Shown: positions 6,111 through 12,778 of the stretch, piece by piece
Numbering within the stretch: the first letter of the stretch is position 1
How the letters are laid out: each line of letters begins with the position of its first letter
NCBI GenBank assembly: GCA_002407845.1
Contig: DHPK01000029.1
Location: 1 to 12,778, forward strand
DNA length: 12,778 nt
Direction: 5' to 3'
Source: Leptolinea sp. UBA5366
Lineage (GTDB): Bacteria > Chloroflexota > Anaerolineae > Anaerolineales > Anaerolineaceae
Program-made: the position numbers and the translations under genes
Notes under the pieces: model-generated
What the model was told of the DNA's origin: nothing
The model's input: only the letters and a program-made list of their open reading frames with translations
The model's database searches: none

Positions 6111-7715
6111 TTATGCTTTTGGACCTGCGTTGACGATGTCAGCGGAAGTCTTTTCTGCATATTTCTTGAAGTTTTGTGCAAAGGACGCAGCCAATTTTTG
6201 TGCAGCTTCGTCGTAAGCTGCTTTGTCAGCCCATGTGCTGCGCGGATTTAATACTTCTGACGGAACGCCCGGGCAGCTCTTCGGAATGTTGAGACCGAAG
6301 AATGGTTCTTTTTCAAATTCAACGCTTGCCAGATCGCCATTCAATGCAGCTGTTACGAATGCGCGGGTGTAAGGCAGGCTGAAGCGTTTGCCGATCCCAT
6401 AAGGACCACCGGACCAGCCGGTGTTCAGCAGCCAAACATCAGCATCAAACTGAGCGATTTTCTTCCCTAAGAGTTCTGCATAAACTGAAGGATGCAGCGG
6501 CAGGAAAGGTGCGCCAAAACAGGCTGAGAAGTTAGGCTGTGGTTCAGTAATGCCGCGTTCGGTGCCAGCCAGCTTTGAGGTGTAGCCTGACATGAAGTAA
6601 TACATCGCCTGGTTTTTATCCAGTTTTGATAATGGGGGTAAAACACCGGAAGCATCAGCTGTCAGCAGGAAGATATTTGTCGGATGACCGCCTTTGCCGT
6701 CCTCAACGATTCCGTCGATGTGAAAAATCGGATAGGCGCCGCGGGTGTTTTCTGTGCGGGCGTCGCTGTCAAAATCGAGATCATGGGTGACTTCGTCATA
6801 GATGACGTTTTCAAGAACTGCGCCAAAGCGGTGGACTGCATCCCAAATCAAAGGTTCATGTTCTTGGCTGAGTTTAATCATTTTCGCATAGCAGCCGCCT
6901 TCGAAGTTGAAAATGCCGTCATCACTCCAACCATGCTCATCGTCACCAATCAGCAAGCGGTTCGGGTCGGATGAAAGGGTTGTCTTTCCGGTTCCTGAGA
7001 GACCAAAGAACAGAGCAGAGTCGCCATTTTTCTTGCCGACATTCGCGGAACAGTGCATTGTCATGACGCCCTGCAGCGGGAGAATGAAATTCATGACTGA
7101 GAACACTGATTTCTTCATTTCGCCGCCGTAATGAGAACCGCCGATTAGGACGATTTTCTTTGCGAAGTTTACGATAATGAATGCGCCGGAATTGATTCCA
7201 TCTTCTTCCGGTGAGCCTTCAAGTCCGGGGACGCAGATAATGGTAAATCCGGGGATCATATTGACACGGTCAGCGAGTGCAGGCCGGATCAGCATGTCAT
7301 TGATGAACAGGTTTGACCATGCAAATTCAGTGATAATTCGGAATGGGGTGCTGTATTTCTTATCAGCGCCGGCAACCAGGTCAGCCACAAATAAGTCGCG
7401 GTTCTGCACGTAACCAAGCATCTTGTTGTACAGACGGTCGAATTTTTCAGGGGAAATTCTCACATTGACTTTACCCCAGTCAATCAGTTTTTCCTCTTCG
7501 GTCCCATTGTCCACGACGAATTTATCGTTAGGGGAGCGCCCGGTATATTTCCCGGTGTTGACGATCAAAGCACCATCAGGAGAAAGTACGCCTTCATCTC
7601 TTTTCAGCGATTCTTTAACCAAGACAGCCGGAACTGCGTTCCAATAAACTTTTCCAGCATTCTTTATCCCATAGTTTTCGAGACCGTAACTGCCAGGGGT
7701 ACCAATGTGTTCCAT
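6111..7715 (-). CDS. pckA: Phosphoenolpyruvate carboxykinase (ATP)
   Basis: This cytoplasmic enzyme interconverts oxaloacetate + ATP and PEP + CO2 + ADP; it serves gluconeogenesis or, in many fermenters, CO2 fixation towards succinate. The 534 residues match the family's usual length (about 530-540). Motifs are TGRSPNDKF (58-66, substrate-binding Arg60), the P-loop GLSGTGKTT (238-246), the metal-binding kinase-2 loop IGDDEHGW (256-263), RTENTRGAYP (320-329) and NTGWSGGPYGIGKRF (431-445). These identify the ATP-dependent, not the GTP-dependent, form. The start at 7715 is fixed by GGAGG eight bases upstream; a TTG ten codons earlier (7745) would put the ribosome binding site inside the gene. 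The gene is monocistronic, with a shared terminator downstream and a leader containing a perfect dyad. It is relatively GC-rich compared with the left part of the window, as expected for a highly expressed chromosomal gene. Confidence 0.97.
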   Translation of the reverse strand: MEHIGTPGSYGLENYGIKNAGKVYWNAVPAVLVKESLKRDEGVLSPDGALIVNTGKYTGRSPNDKFVVDNGTEEEKLIDWGKVNVRISPEKFDRLYNKMLGYVQNRDLFVADLVAGADKKYSTPFRIITEFAWSNLFINDMLIRPALADRVNMIPGFTIICVPGLEGSPEEDGINSGAFIIVNFAKKIVLIGGSHYGGEMKKSVFSVMNFILPLQGVMTMHCSANVGKKNGDSALFFGLSGTGKTTLSSDPNRLLIGDDEHGWSDDGIFNFEGGCYAKMIKLSQEHEPLIWDAVHRFGAVLENVIYDEVTHDLDFDSDARTENTRGAYPIFHIDGIVEDGKGGHPTNIFLLTADASGVLPPLSKLDKNQAMYYFMSGYTSKLAGTERGITEPQPNFSACFGAPFLPLHPSVYAELLGKKIAQFDADVWLLNTGWSGGPYGIGKRFSLPYTRAFVTAALNGDLASVEFEKEPFFGLNIPKSCPGVPSEVLNPRSTWADKAAYDEAAQKLAASFAQNFKKYAEKTSADIVNAGPKA

Positions 7716-7738
7716 ATAAATTTCCTCCATTTTTCTGA

Positions 7739-7755
7739 TATACAAGATTTGTATA
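7739..7755. promoter_or_regulatory. Operator-like dyad in the pckA leader
   Basis: TATACAA (7739-7745) and TTGTATA (7749-7755) form a perfect 7-bp inverted repeat separated by three bases. It lies about 24 bases upstream of the pckA ATG, just before the ribosome binding site. The size and symmetry suit a dimeric repressor or a small leader hairpin; no known regulator consensus is claimed. Confidence 0.4.
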
Positions 7756-7792
7756 GTAAGTTTTTCACGCGGATTACAGCCAAATTCCTAGC

Positions 7793-7817
7793 TATAATTC
7801 CAATTTGAACAATTATA
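7793..7817 (-). promoter_or_regulatory. Candidate pckA promoter region
   Basis: A perfect TATAAT lies on the minus strand at 7812-7817, about 95 bases upstream of the ATG, but the -35 region is poor. The box is part of a 7-bp dyad (TATAATT at 7793-7799, AATTATA at 7811-7817), so it could be overlapped by a regulator. The AT-rich setting lowers confidence. Confidence 0.35.
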
Positions 7818-7860
7818 ATCTGTTTGACTTATTTCTAAAAAATATGTGTGTAATTGTAAC

Positions 7861-7894
7861 AAAAAGGACAAGAGAACTAATCCGCTTGTCCTTT
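7861..7894 (-). terminator. Terminator of the yqhY-nusB operon
   Basis: An 11-bp stem (AAAAGGACAAG at 7862-7872, CTTGTCCTTTT at 7884-7894) has an 11-base loop. On the minus strand it ends in a run of T, about 45 bases after the nusB stop. Confidence 0.8.
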
Positions 7895-7939
7895 TCTAAT
7901 ATTGCGTGTAGTTATAATTTGTATTAATCGAGCTTTATC

Positions 7940-8479
7940 CTACTTAGAACGCGCAATCAGCTCATCAAGATGAGCGACGATGCTGCCCAATACGCCATTC
8001 ACAAAGCGCGGTGAGCTTTCAGATCCAAACATTTTTGCAAGTTCAACAGATTCATTGATTGCGACTTTCACCGGTGCGGTTCGCCCAATCGCAAATTCCC
8101 AAACGGCAATTCGGATGATATTACGGTCAATCACAGCAATCTGGTCAATTGGCCATTCCGGGGCATATTTGGAAACGATTCCATCAATTTGATGAATGTA
8201 AGGCAAGACGCCTGAAACGATCTTTTCAATCATCTCGACCTGGGCAGGATCCAGATGAACAGAATCTGTACGTTCTTTCAGGATGATGTTGATCGGATGG
8301 CTGGACATGTCCATTTCATACAAGGACTGCAAGGCGATCCCGCGTGCTCTGGTGCGGTCGTCAAGTTCCATATCATCGACAACCACCCGCTCAATGATTT
8401 TGTCCTGTTCTGGGTCAAAATCGTCAGGAAATGTCTCAGGAATAGTTTCGAAATCGTTTTCGTCAAGAAATTCTTGCAT
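7940..8479 (-). CDS. nusB: Transcription antitermination factor NusB
   Basis: NusB binds boxA RNA with S10 (NusE) and supports antitermination of rRNA operons. The core runs from about residue 42 (RTRARGIALQSLYEMD) to the end, with hallmark stretches DRNIIRIAVWEF (118-129) and VAINESVELAKMFGSESSPRFVNGVLGSI (139-167, given here as a region: key residues N142, E143, E146, F151, F159, N161, G162). The protein has 179 residues against the usual 130-150; the extra is an acidic N-terminal extension of about 40 residues rich in Asp, Glu and Phe. The start at 8479 lies 5 bases after the upstream gene's stop and lacks a strong ribosome binding site, so translational coupling is likely. An internal Met37 would remove most of the extension but has no better signal. 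It is the second gene of a two-gene operon. Confidence 0.93.
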   Translation of the reverse strand: MQEFLDENDFETIPETFPDDFDPEQDKIIERVVVDDMELDDRTRARGIALQSLYEMDMSSHPINIILKERTDSVHLDPAQVEMIEKIVSGVLPYIHQIDGIVSKYAPEWPIDQIAVIDRNIIRIAVWEFAIGRTAPVKVAINESVELAKMFGSESSPRFVNGVLGSIVAHLDELIARSK

Positions 8480-8484
8480 AACGA

Positions 8485-8820
8485 TCAGGCTTTATCTGCC
8501 GAGGAGGCGACAAAATCGATGTCGACAACGTGAATGTTGATAATGCCGGGTTCCATATCGATCGTTTCTCTGATCACGCGATTGATATTTTCCTGCACTT
8601 TTTTTCCTACTTCTATGACATTGAAATGATGACGGATGCGCAGATAAATCTCTGCATTGACAACTTTGCCATCCACTCGAAGTTTGACTGCCTGGTGCGA
8701 TGGAGACAGCGGGATATCGCTGACGCCTTTTGTTTCCATAGCGGTCATTTTTATTATTGTTTCGATCACTTCAGGCGCAATCGTTGTGCTGCCTGTAACT
8801 CTTGGTTTCTCTTCCATCAT
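8485..8820 (-). CDS. Asp23/Gls24 (DUF322) family protein, YqhY-like
   Basis: A small cytoplasmic protein of 111 residues. It begins with the family's opening strand pattern (GSTTIAPEVIETIIKMTAMETKGVSDI, residues about 10-36) and continues with the alternating strand region KLRVDGKVVNAEIYLRI (46-62) and VGKKVQENINRVI (71-83), ending in VHVVDIDF-like text (97-103). Its place directly before nusB matches yqhY-nusB in Bacillus subtilis, where YqhY is linked to control of acetyl-CoA carboxylase. That function is transferred by analogy only; no acc genes are seen in this window. The ATG at 8820 (ATGATG, so 8817 is an equal alternative) follows AGGGA by eight bases. Family assignment is firm; function is not. 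Confidence 0.87.
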   Translation of the reverse strand: MMEEKPRVTGSTTIAPEVIETIIKMTAMETKGVSDIPLSPSHQAVKLRVDGKVVNAEIYLRIRHHFNVIEVGKKVQENINRVIRETIDMEPGIINIHVVDIDFVASSADKA

Positions 8821-9337
8821 GTAAGTTCCCTATCTCTTTAAATCTGATCAAAAAACTTTCTTTCTGAATTATACAAGAATTCGTGCGGTGTGAAGCGATC
8901 TTATGCTTTCTGCATATTTCATTTTCAATTTATCAGAGTAGTGTATTCAAAGAGGCGGCTTGACTAGACAAAAAGAATCGGAAGCAAAAAATATTACTTA
9001 TCGATCAAATAGGATCTTGTTGACAGTTTTATAAGTCAAGTGAATTGAGAAAACTCATACATTTGTAAAAGAGTTTTTATTGTAATAAATTAGTAATTCA
9101 TCTTATCTATAAATTCTCTTGACGTCATACAAGAATAATTGAGCTTGTTTTAGTTGTCGCAAATAGTGTGTTCTCACATCATAATTTAACGAGTCTACTA
9201 TAGGGACAGAAATAGACCTGGTAAAGGATAATAACTGATCGAACGGTGCGGCTACACATATATCAAAAGTGGGTTTATAATTCACATGGGTTTGATAAGT
9301 ACTCTTATCGCACACAATATATGGATTGAGGCAATCG
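8821..9337. other. Gene-free region between divergent yqhY-nusB operon and recombinase gene
   Basis: About 517 AT-rich bases. The left end holds the yqhY-nusB promoter and leader. A weak 7-bp hairpin (AAAACTC at 9050-9056, GAGTTTT at 9071-9077) is followed by T-rich sequence. Near the right end TTGATA (9292-9297) and CAATAT (9315-9320) at 17-base spacing could be a poor recombinase promoter. I see no tRNA, riboswitch or convincing small gene; one minus-strand open frame (9103-9417) overlaps the recombinase start and resembles nothing I know. Confidence 0.6.
8868..8873 (-). promoter_or_regulatory. -10 box of the yqhY-nusB operon
   Basis: A perfect TATAAT on the minus strand lies about 48 bases upstream of the first ATG. 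The -35 position is weak (GCTTCA at 17 bases, or TTCACA at 15). Confidence 0.45.
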
Positions 9338-10324
9338 ATGAATTCGGACGATCTGAAAATAAAAAACTGCATCAATAAGTTCCTGGATAATATTGCATTA
9401 TCAAGAAGTGAAAACACAGCCAGAACTTACAGCAACGGTTTAGATGCATATTTGGAAATGCTGTTTGAAAGCGATATTGATGTTGATAATTTCTCAGTTC
9501 TCGAATTAACAGAAGATCAAGTCTCCGTATTTTCGAAACATTTGAAATCCTATTCACCTGCAACGGAAAGTCTTTACATTAATGTCTTTAAAAATTTCCT
9601 TGAATTTCTGATTGCAGAAAACATCATCAATCTCAATATGCATCGAGTTAAAATGTTGATCGCCCAGCGCTCCAGAAAACCAGGCATTCGAATCCCTCAA
9701 TTCCCAATCGAATCAATTGAGCAAGTGCTTACGTTTGCCGAGCAGCTCCCGAATCAACCGGTCAATACTGATCAGGAGAAAATAATAAACTTACGAGACG
9801 CAGCATTCCTACTTACTTTGGCTGATACTGGCTTACGAATCCATGAAATCTGCGGTCTGCGACGCGGAGATGTCAATTGGTTCACGAGGAAAGCCGTTAT
9901 TATAGGAAAAGGAAATAAACAGGCTGTTATTCGCTTTTCTAATCGTTCATTATTGGCTATGCGCAATTATCTGAACGAAAGAGGCACGATCGATGGTTTA
10001 GGTTCGTCCCAGTTGTCCGCATTGCCCCTTTTTGCACGCCATGATAAAGGTGCCGGCAAGCGAATATTGCACATTACAACAAAGACTGGACGAATGATTG
10101 TTTCGCAGCGTGTCACTGAGTGTCTGGGCACGGATGCCGTTGGCACGATCACACCGCACTCCTTTCGTCATTATTTTGTAACAACAGTTCTGCATGAAAC
10201 AGGAAACTTGAAAATTGCACAGGAGTTCGCTCGCCACACGAACATTTCTGTCACCCAAAGATATACCCATCTGGCAAATGACGAGCTTGATGATACTTAT
10301 GAGCGTATATTTGACCGGGACTGA
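9338..10324 (+). CDS. Tyrosine recombinase (XerC/XerD-like integrase)
   Basis: A site-specific recombinase that cuts and rejoins DNA through a tyrosine-phosphodiester link. The N-terminal SAM-like core-binding domain spans about residues 7-100. The catalytic domain follows with the complete set of active residues: Arg167 (TGLRIHE), Lys191 or Lys194 in the beta-hairpin (IGKGNKQ), His274 and Arg277 (TPHSFRHYF), His300 (FARHTNI) and the nucleophile Tyr309 (TQRYTHL). The protein has 328 residues, slightly longer than housekeeping XerC/D (about 300). The start ATG at 9338 follows GAGG (9328-9331) by six bases; an upstream in-frame TTG at 9326 is less likely. No att site, excisionase or phage gene lies beside it, so it may be a chromosomal Xer-type enzyme rather than an element's integrase. 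Which of the two cannot be settled from the sequence. Confidence 0.9.
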   Translation: MNSDDLKIKNCINKFLDNIALSRSENTARTYSNGLDAYLEMLFESDIDVDNFSVLELTEDQVSVFSKHLKSYSPATESLYINVFKNFLEFLIAENIINLNMHRVKMLIAQRSRKPGIRIPQFPIESIEQVLTFAEQLPNQPVNTDQEKIINLRDAAFLLTLADTGLRIHEICGLRRGDVNWFTRKAVIIGKGNKQAVIRFSNRSLLAMRNYLNERGTIDGLGSSQLSALPLFARHDKGAGKRILHITTKTGRMIVSQRVTECLGTDAVGTITPHSFRHYFVTTVLHETGNLKIAQEFARHTNISVTQRYTHLANDELDDTYERIFDRD

Positions 10325-10335
10325 TTCTTTTTTAT

Positions 10336-10343
10336 GGTACAAT
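10336..10343 (+). promoter_or_regulatory. Extended -10 promoter of the M23 peptidase gene
   Basis: TGG-TACAAT (10335-10343 with the preceding T) forms an extended -10 element just after the recombinase stop. The start of transcription would fall near 10350, leaving only about nine leader bases before the ATG at 10359. No properly spaced -35 box is seen. Confidence 0.4.
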
Positions 10344-10358
10344 TTTTGACGTAGTTTT

Positions 10359-11762
10359 ATGACTTATAGACAAAAATTTGTTTTTTCAATCTTTTTATTA
10401 TTTTTGGTACTAGCCGCTTCCGCTTTCCGCCAAAATTCTGATGATATTTACCCCGAATATGTCATTCAATCAGGAGATTTCCTTTCTGTTGTTTCTGCTC
10501 GTTTTTCTACGACCTTAGATGAGATCATCCAGGTTAATCAGATTCAGAATCCAGATGCGATCGCGATCGGCGACCGGATAAAGATCCCTTCCTTAAAAGG
10601 ATTGTCAGGCACGATCATTACCGATAATATAAATATTGGAGAAACCTTATCGAATATCAGCATCTTGTCCGGCATGCAGACCGCAGATATTATCCGCATC
10701 AACCAGCTGACCAGTTATTCGGAAGCATTCGTCGGCAGCACATTGATCCTAATTGAAAACGATCAGGGACCGGATTATTCAGCTGTAGACGCTTATACTG
10801 ATGGCGCCACCAGTCTCGAAATGGCTGTCCGGCATAAAATCAATCCAGTTGAACTCGAAAAGATCAATCAAATCAATGGGGCTTGGGATATTGCTGAGAA
10901 ACAGGTTTTATTTTCGATTTCCAATAATGATGCGTTCACCCCGGTTCATTCTATTTCCCCGCTGATTGATCAGCTCGAAATTTCCAAACTTCCCCTCATG
11001 CAGGGTGAAACGCAAGTCATCCACATAGTTAGTCCGCTTCAATTGAGTTTACAAGGTAACATCCTTGATCAAGAGCTAAAATTCTATCAAGACCCCGAAA
11101 ATCTTTCTAATTGGTATGCATTCTTTGGGGTCAACGCTATTCAAGAAGTCGGGTTGACAGATTTGCATATTAGCGGAAATGATGAAAATGGCAAGGATTT
11201 CGATATCAATCAACAAATTGTAGTCGAACCTGGAATTTTTACTTATGAAGTAGTCGTCGGCGTAGATGCGTCGACGCTTGAAGATCATACGAATAAAGTC
11301 GATGACGAAGCCCTGATGGGGATCACGCAGACATCAGCAACCCGCACTTGGGGAGAAAAAATGTCTTACCCTGTCGATGAACCTTGCATCGTTTCCGGCT
11401 TCGGCAATCGCCGCACATATAATGAAGGCTCTTATAAGAATTTCCATTCTGGGGTTGACTTCGGTGTCTGCTCCGCACAAAACATCAACATTTATGCTGC
11501 TGCAGACGGAACAGTGCTCTATTCCGGTGAACTGCCGATTCACGGCAAGCACACCATCATCGATCATGGCTGGGGCATTTATTCAACTTATTCGCATCAG
11601 TCAGAGATTTATACCGCAGCCGGACAGCAGGTGAAACGCGGTGATTTGATCGGCTTAATCGGTTCAACCGGACGATCTGTCGGTCCCCATCTCCACTGGG
11701 AAATAAAAGTAAACGGGGTTTATGTCGACCCCATGTCATGGATCAGAAACAGCTATCCGTAA
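10359..11762 (+). CDS. Secreted LysM / M23 (LytM-type) peptidase
   Basis: An exported cell-envelope protein of 467 residues. A signal peptide with a hydrophobic core spans 7-22 and probably ends at about ASA-FRQ. LysM 1 covers about 34-78 (YVIQSGDFLSVVSARF ... IGDRIKIP). Two further LysM-like repeats, more diverged, span about 86-133 and 143-187. A strand-rich linker covers 200-300. The C-terminal M23 zinc endopeptidase domain (about 336-460) keeps His363 and Asp367 (FHSGVDF), His413 (YSHQ) and His444/His446 (GPHLHWEI), so the zinc site looks intact and the domain should be active in cutting peptidoglycan cross-links. The start ATG at 10359 has only a weak ribosome binding site and a very short leader. 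A partial gene follows after 47 bases with no terminator between, so they may be co-transcribed. Its biological role (division, growth or turnover) is not determined. Confidence 0.9.
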   Translation: MTYRQKFVFSIFLLFLVLAASAFRQNSDDIYPEYVIQSGDFLSVVSARFSTTLDEIIQVNQIQNPDAIAIGDRIKIPSLKGLSGTIITDNINIGETLSNISILSGMQTADIIRINQLTSYSEAFVGSTLILIENDQGPDYSAVDAYTDGATSLEMAVRHKINPVELEKINQINGAWDIAEKQVLFSISNNDAFTPVHSISPLIDQLEISKLPLMQGETQVIHIVSPLQLSLQGNILDQELKFYQDPENLSNWYAFFGVNAIQEVGLTDLHISGNDENGKDFDINQQIVVEPGIFTYEVVVGVDASTLEDHTNKVDDEALMGITQTSATRTWGEKMSYPVDEPCIVSGFGNRRTYNEGSYKNFHSGVDFGVCSAQNINIYAAADGTVLYSGELPIHGKHTIIDHGWGIYSTYSHQSEIYTAAGQQVKRGDLIGLIGSTGRSVGPHLHWEIKVNGVYVDPMSWIRNSYP

Positions 11763-11809
11763 TTGCTGCGGATTGATGAAACCAAAGCGATTAGGAAGGG
11801 ATTTACAGC

Positions 11810-12778
11810 GTGAAAAATAAGGATAACAACCAATTAGTCATGTGGGAAAACTTGGAACTTGGACAGGCCGATTTAGATTTTATCTATAATTTCCTGCTCG
11901 AAAAAGAAAAACCGATGACGACGAAACAACTGGCAAGAGCGATCATTGAAGAGCGCGTGCGACTCTATAAAAAGGAACTGCTGAAGCAAGAAAAGTCTTT
12001 GGGCAAAGTCTATCGTCCTCAAGACGACTTTAAAGTCGGAGAAGAGATAGTCTTTCCGCTGCTGGAAAACCAGAAAGCAGCGGTCACAGCTGTCCGCGAA
12101 GGCAGGAATCCTGACATTTCCACGTTCAAAGTTGTCACATTTCGATTTGGCGACGGGGTTGAGGCTGAATACGCTGGAAGCCTTGCTGAGCATGATTTGA
12201 ACACTGCCAACTATTGGGAAAAAGAATCAACTGTACTTTTGGATTCCAAGGCGATCATCTCAAAATATGGCAGAAACATTCTGAGGAATGTACAGACGCT
12301 TTTATCAAAAACGGATGAATTATTTACACTAGCCGATCTCTGGTTTTCAAAATCGCTGATGGCTGAAATCATTCCAGGATATCTGAACCTTGCCGAAGCG
12401 ATGCTTGAAATGGAAGAAGGCATTCCAGTCCCGACCAGCATGATTCTTGAAGCCATCGATTATCCTGTTGACACCAATGAATCACTGACCGAGTTCTCCT
12501 TTAATTATGCGATGTTCCAGGATGACCGCTTTGATCAGGTTGGATCGACCGGCAATGTCCTTTGGACGTTGAAGCTGCTTGAGCCAGAGGATGTCCGAAA
12601 AAAGCCTCTGACTTTGAAGTATTACGGGGAAAGTGAAATCAATGAAAAAATCAACCAGATTCCGCTTGACCATTTGCTGATTCATGATGAACTGGATCCA
12701 GCTGCGTTGGAAATCCCTGACAGCGACATCGATTCGTTTAACATCTGCATCACATATCCGCATTGGAAAGCGGGCACG
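11810..12778 (+). CDS. Unrecognised protein, partial (cut by the window end)
   Basis: An open frame of 323 codons runs uninterrupted to the right edge. It begins at GTG 11810, nine bases after AGGAAGGG, a strong ribosome binding site; ATG at 11840 is an in-frame alternative without one. The N-terminal 45 residues (ADLDFIYNFLLEKEKPMTTK then QLARAIIEERVRLYKKE) look like a helical, possibly winged-helix-type segment followed by a charged helix. Next comes a strand-rich part (YRPQDDFKVGEEIVFPLLEN ... VVTFRFGDGVEAEY). There is no signal peptide or membrane segment, so it is probably cytoplasmic. Base composition resembles the M23 gene before it. I do not recognise a family and give no function. 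Confidence 0.75.
   Translation, partial: MKNKDNNQLVMWENLELGQADLDFIYNFLLEKEKPMTTKQLARAIIEERVRLYKKELLKQEKSLGKVYRPQDDFKVGEEIVFPLLENQKAAVTAVREGRNPDISTFKVVTFRFGDGVEAEYAGSLAEHDLNTANYWEKESTVLLDSKAIISKYGRNILRNVQTLLSKTDELFTLADLWFSKSLMAEIIPGYLNLAEAMLEMEEGIPVPTSMILEAIDYPVDTNESLTEFSFNYAMFQDDRFDQVGSTGNVLWTLKLLEPEDVRKKPLTLKYYGESEINEKINQIPLDHLLIHDELDPAALEIPDSDIDSFNICITYPHWKAGT

Noticed and set aside
7716..7745. TTG start for pckA ten codons upstream
   Set aside because: It would place the GGAGG ribosome binding site inside the coding region; the ATG at 7715 has ideal spacing to that site.
9050..9077. Terminator or riboswitch upstream of the recombinase
   Set aside because: The stem is only seven bp, AT-rich, with a 14-base loop and no gene ending before it on the plus strand; no conserved riboswitch core was seen.
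9103..9417. Minus-strand open frame of 104 codons before and into the recombinase
   Set aside because: It overlaps the start of a well-supported gene on the other strand and shows no clear ribosome binding site or family motif; some segments look protein-like but not enough to call it.

Overview
The window appears to hold two stretches of DNA with different characters, meeting at about position 2900. The right part (about 2900-12778) looks like a chromosomal segment of an anaerobic, fermentative bacterium, most plausibly a Chloroflexota/Anaerolineae-type lineage. That lineage call is an inference from gene content and style: ATP-dependent PEP carboxykinase, an Asp23-family gene followed by nusB, a LysM-M23 peptidase with a non-lipidated signal peptide, and a conserved protein I cannot name. 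The left part (1 to about 2900) is more AT-rich. It carries the tail of a Firmicutes-type cell-wall hydrolase, a DUF262/HNH (GmrSD-like) nuclease gene and a striking 10 x 20 bp tandem repeat, so it reads as accessory or phage-like DNA.

Layout. 2-476 (+): frameshifted remnant of a LysM/SH3-type cell-wall hydrolase, ending at a terminator. 528-2324 (-): DUF262 + HNH protein with a good promoter at 2356-2385. 2325-2899: no gene; it holds the 20-bp repeat array (2521-2720) and a minus-strand terminator (2858-2894). Immediately right of that terminator are 25 bases that fit a tRNA 3' end on the minus strand. They also open the reading frame of a family-5 solute-binding protein lacking its signal peptide (2900-4324, +). 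4432-6030 (+): M20-family amidohydrolase, flanked by two clear terminators. 6111-7715 (-): pckA, with an operator-like dyad in its leader. 7940-8820 (-): two-gene operon, yqhY-like then nusB. 8821-9337: gene-free. 9338-10324 (+): tyrosine recombinase with all catalytic residues. 10359-11762 (+): secreted LysM-M23 peptidase. 11810 to the window end (+): unrecognised conserved-looking protein, cut by the edge.

How the genes relate. The solute-binding protein and M20 hydrolase are neighbours on one strand and would fit uptake and hydrolysis of small peptides or amidated amino acids. However, no permease or ATPase is present and the binding protein is 5'-truncated. pckA and yqhY-nusB are housekeeping genes. 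The recombinase, M23 peptidase and partial gene lie head to tail.

The most noteworthy signals are the junction near 2900 (a real recombination scar or an assembly join) and the noncoding 20-bp repeat array upstream of the DUF262 gene. I did not find a convincing, complete undescribed multi-gene system.
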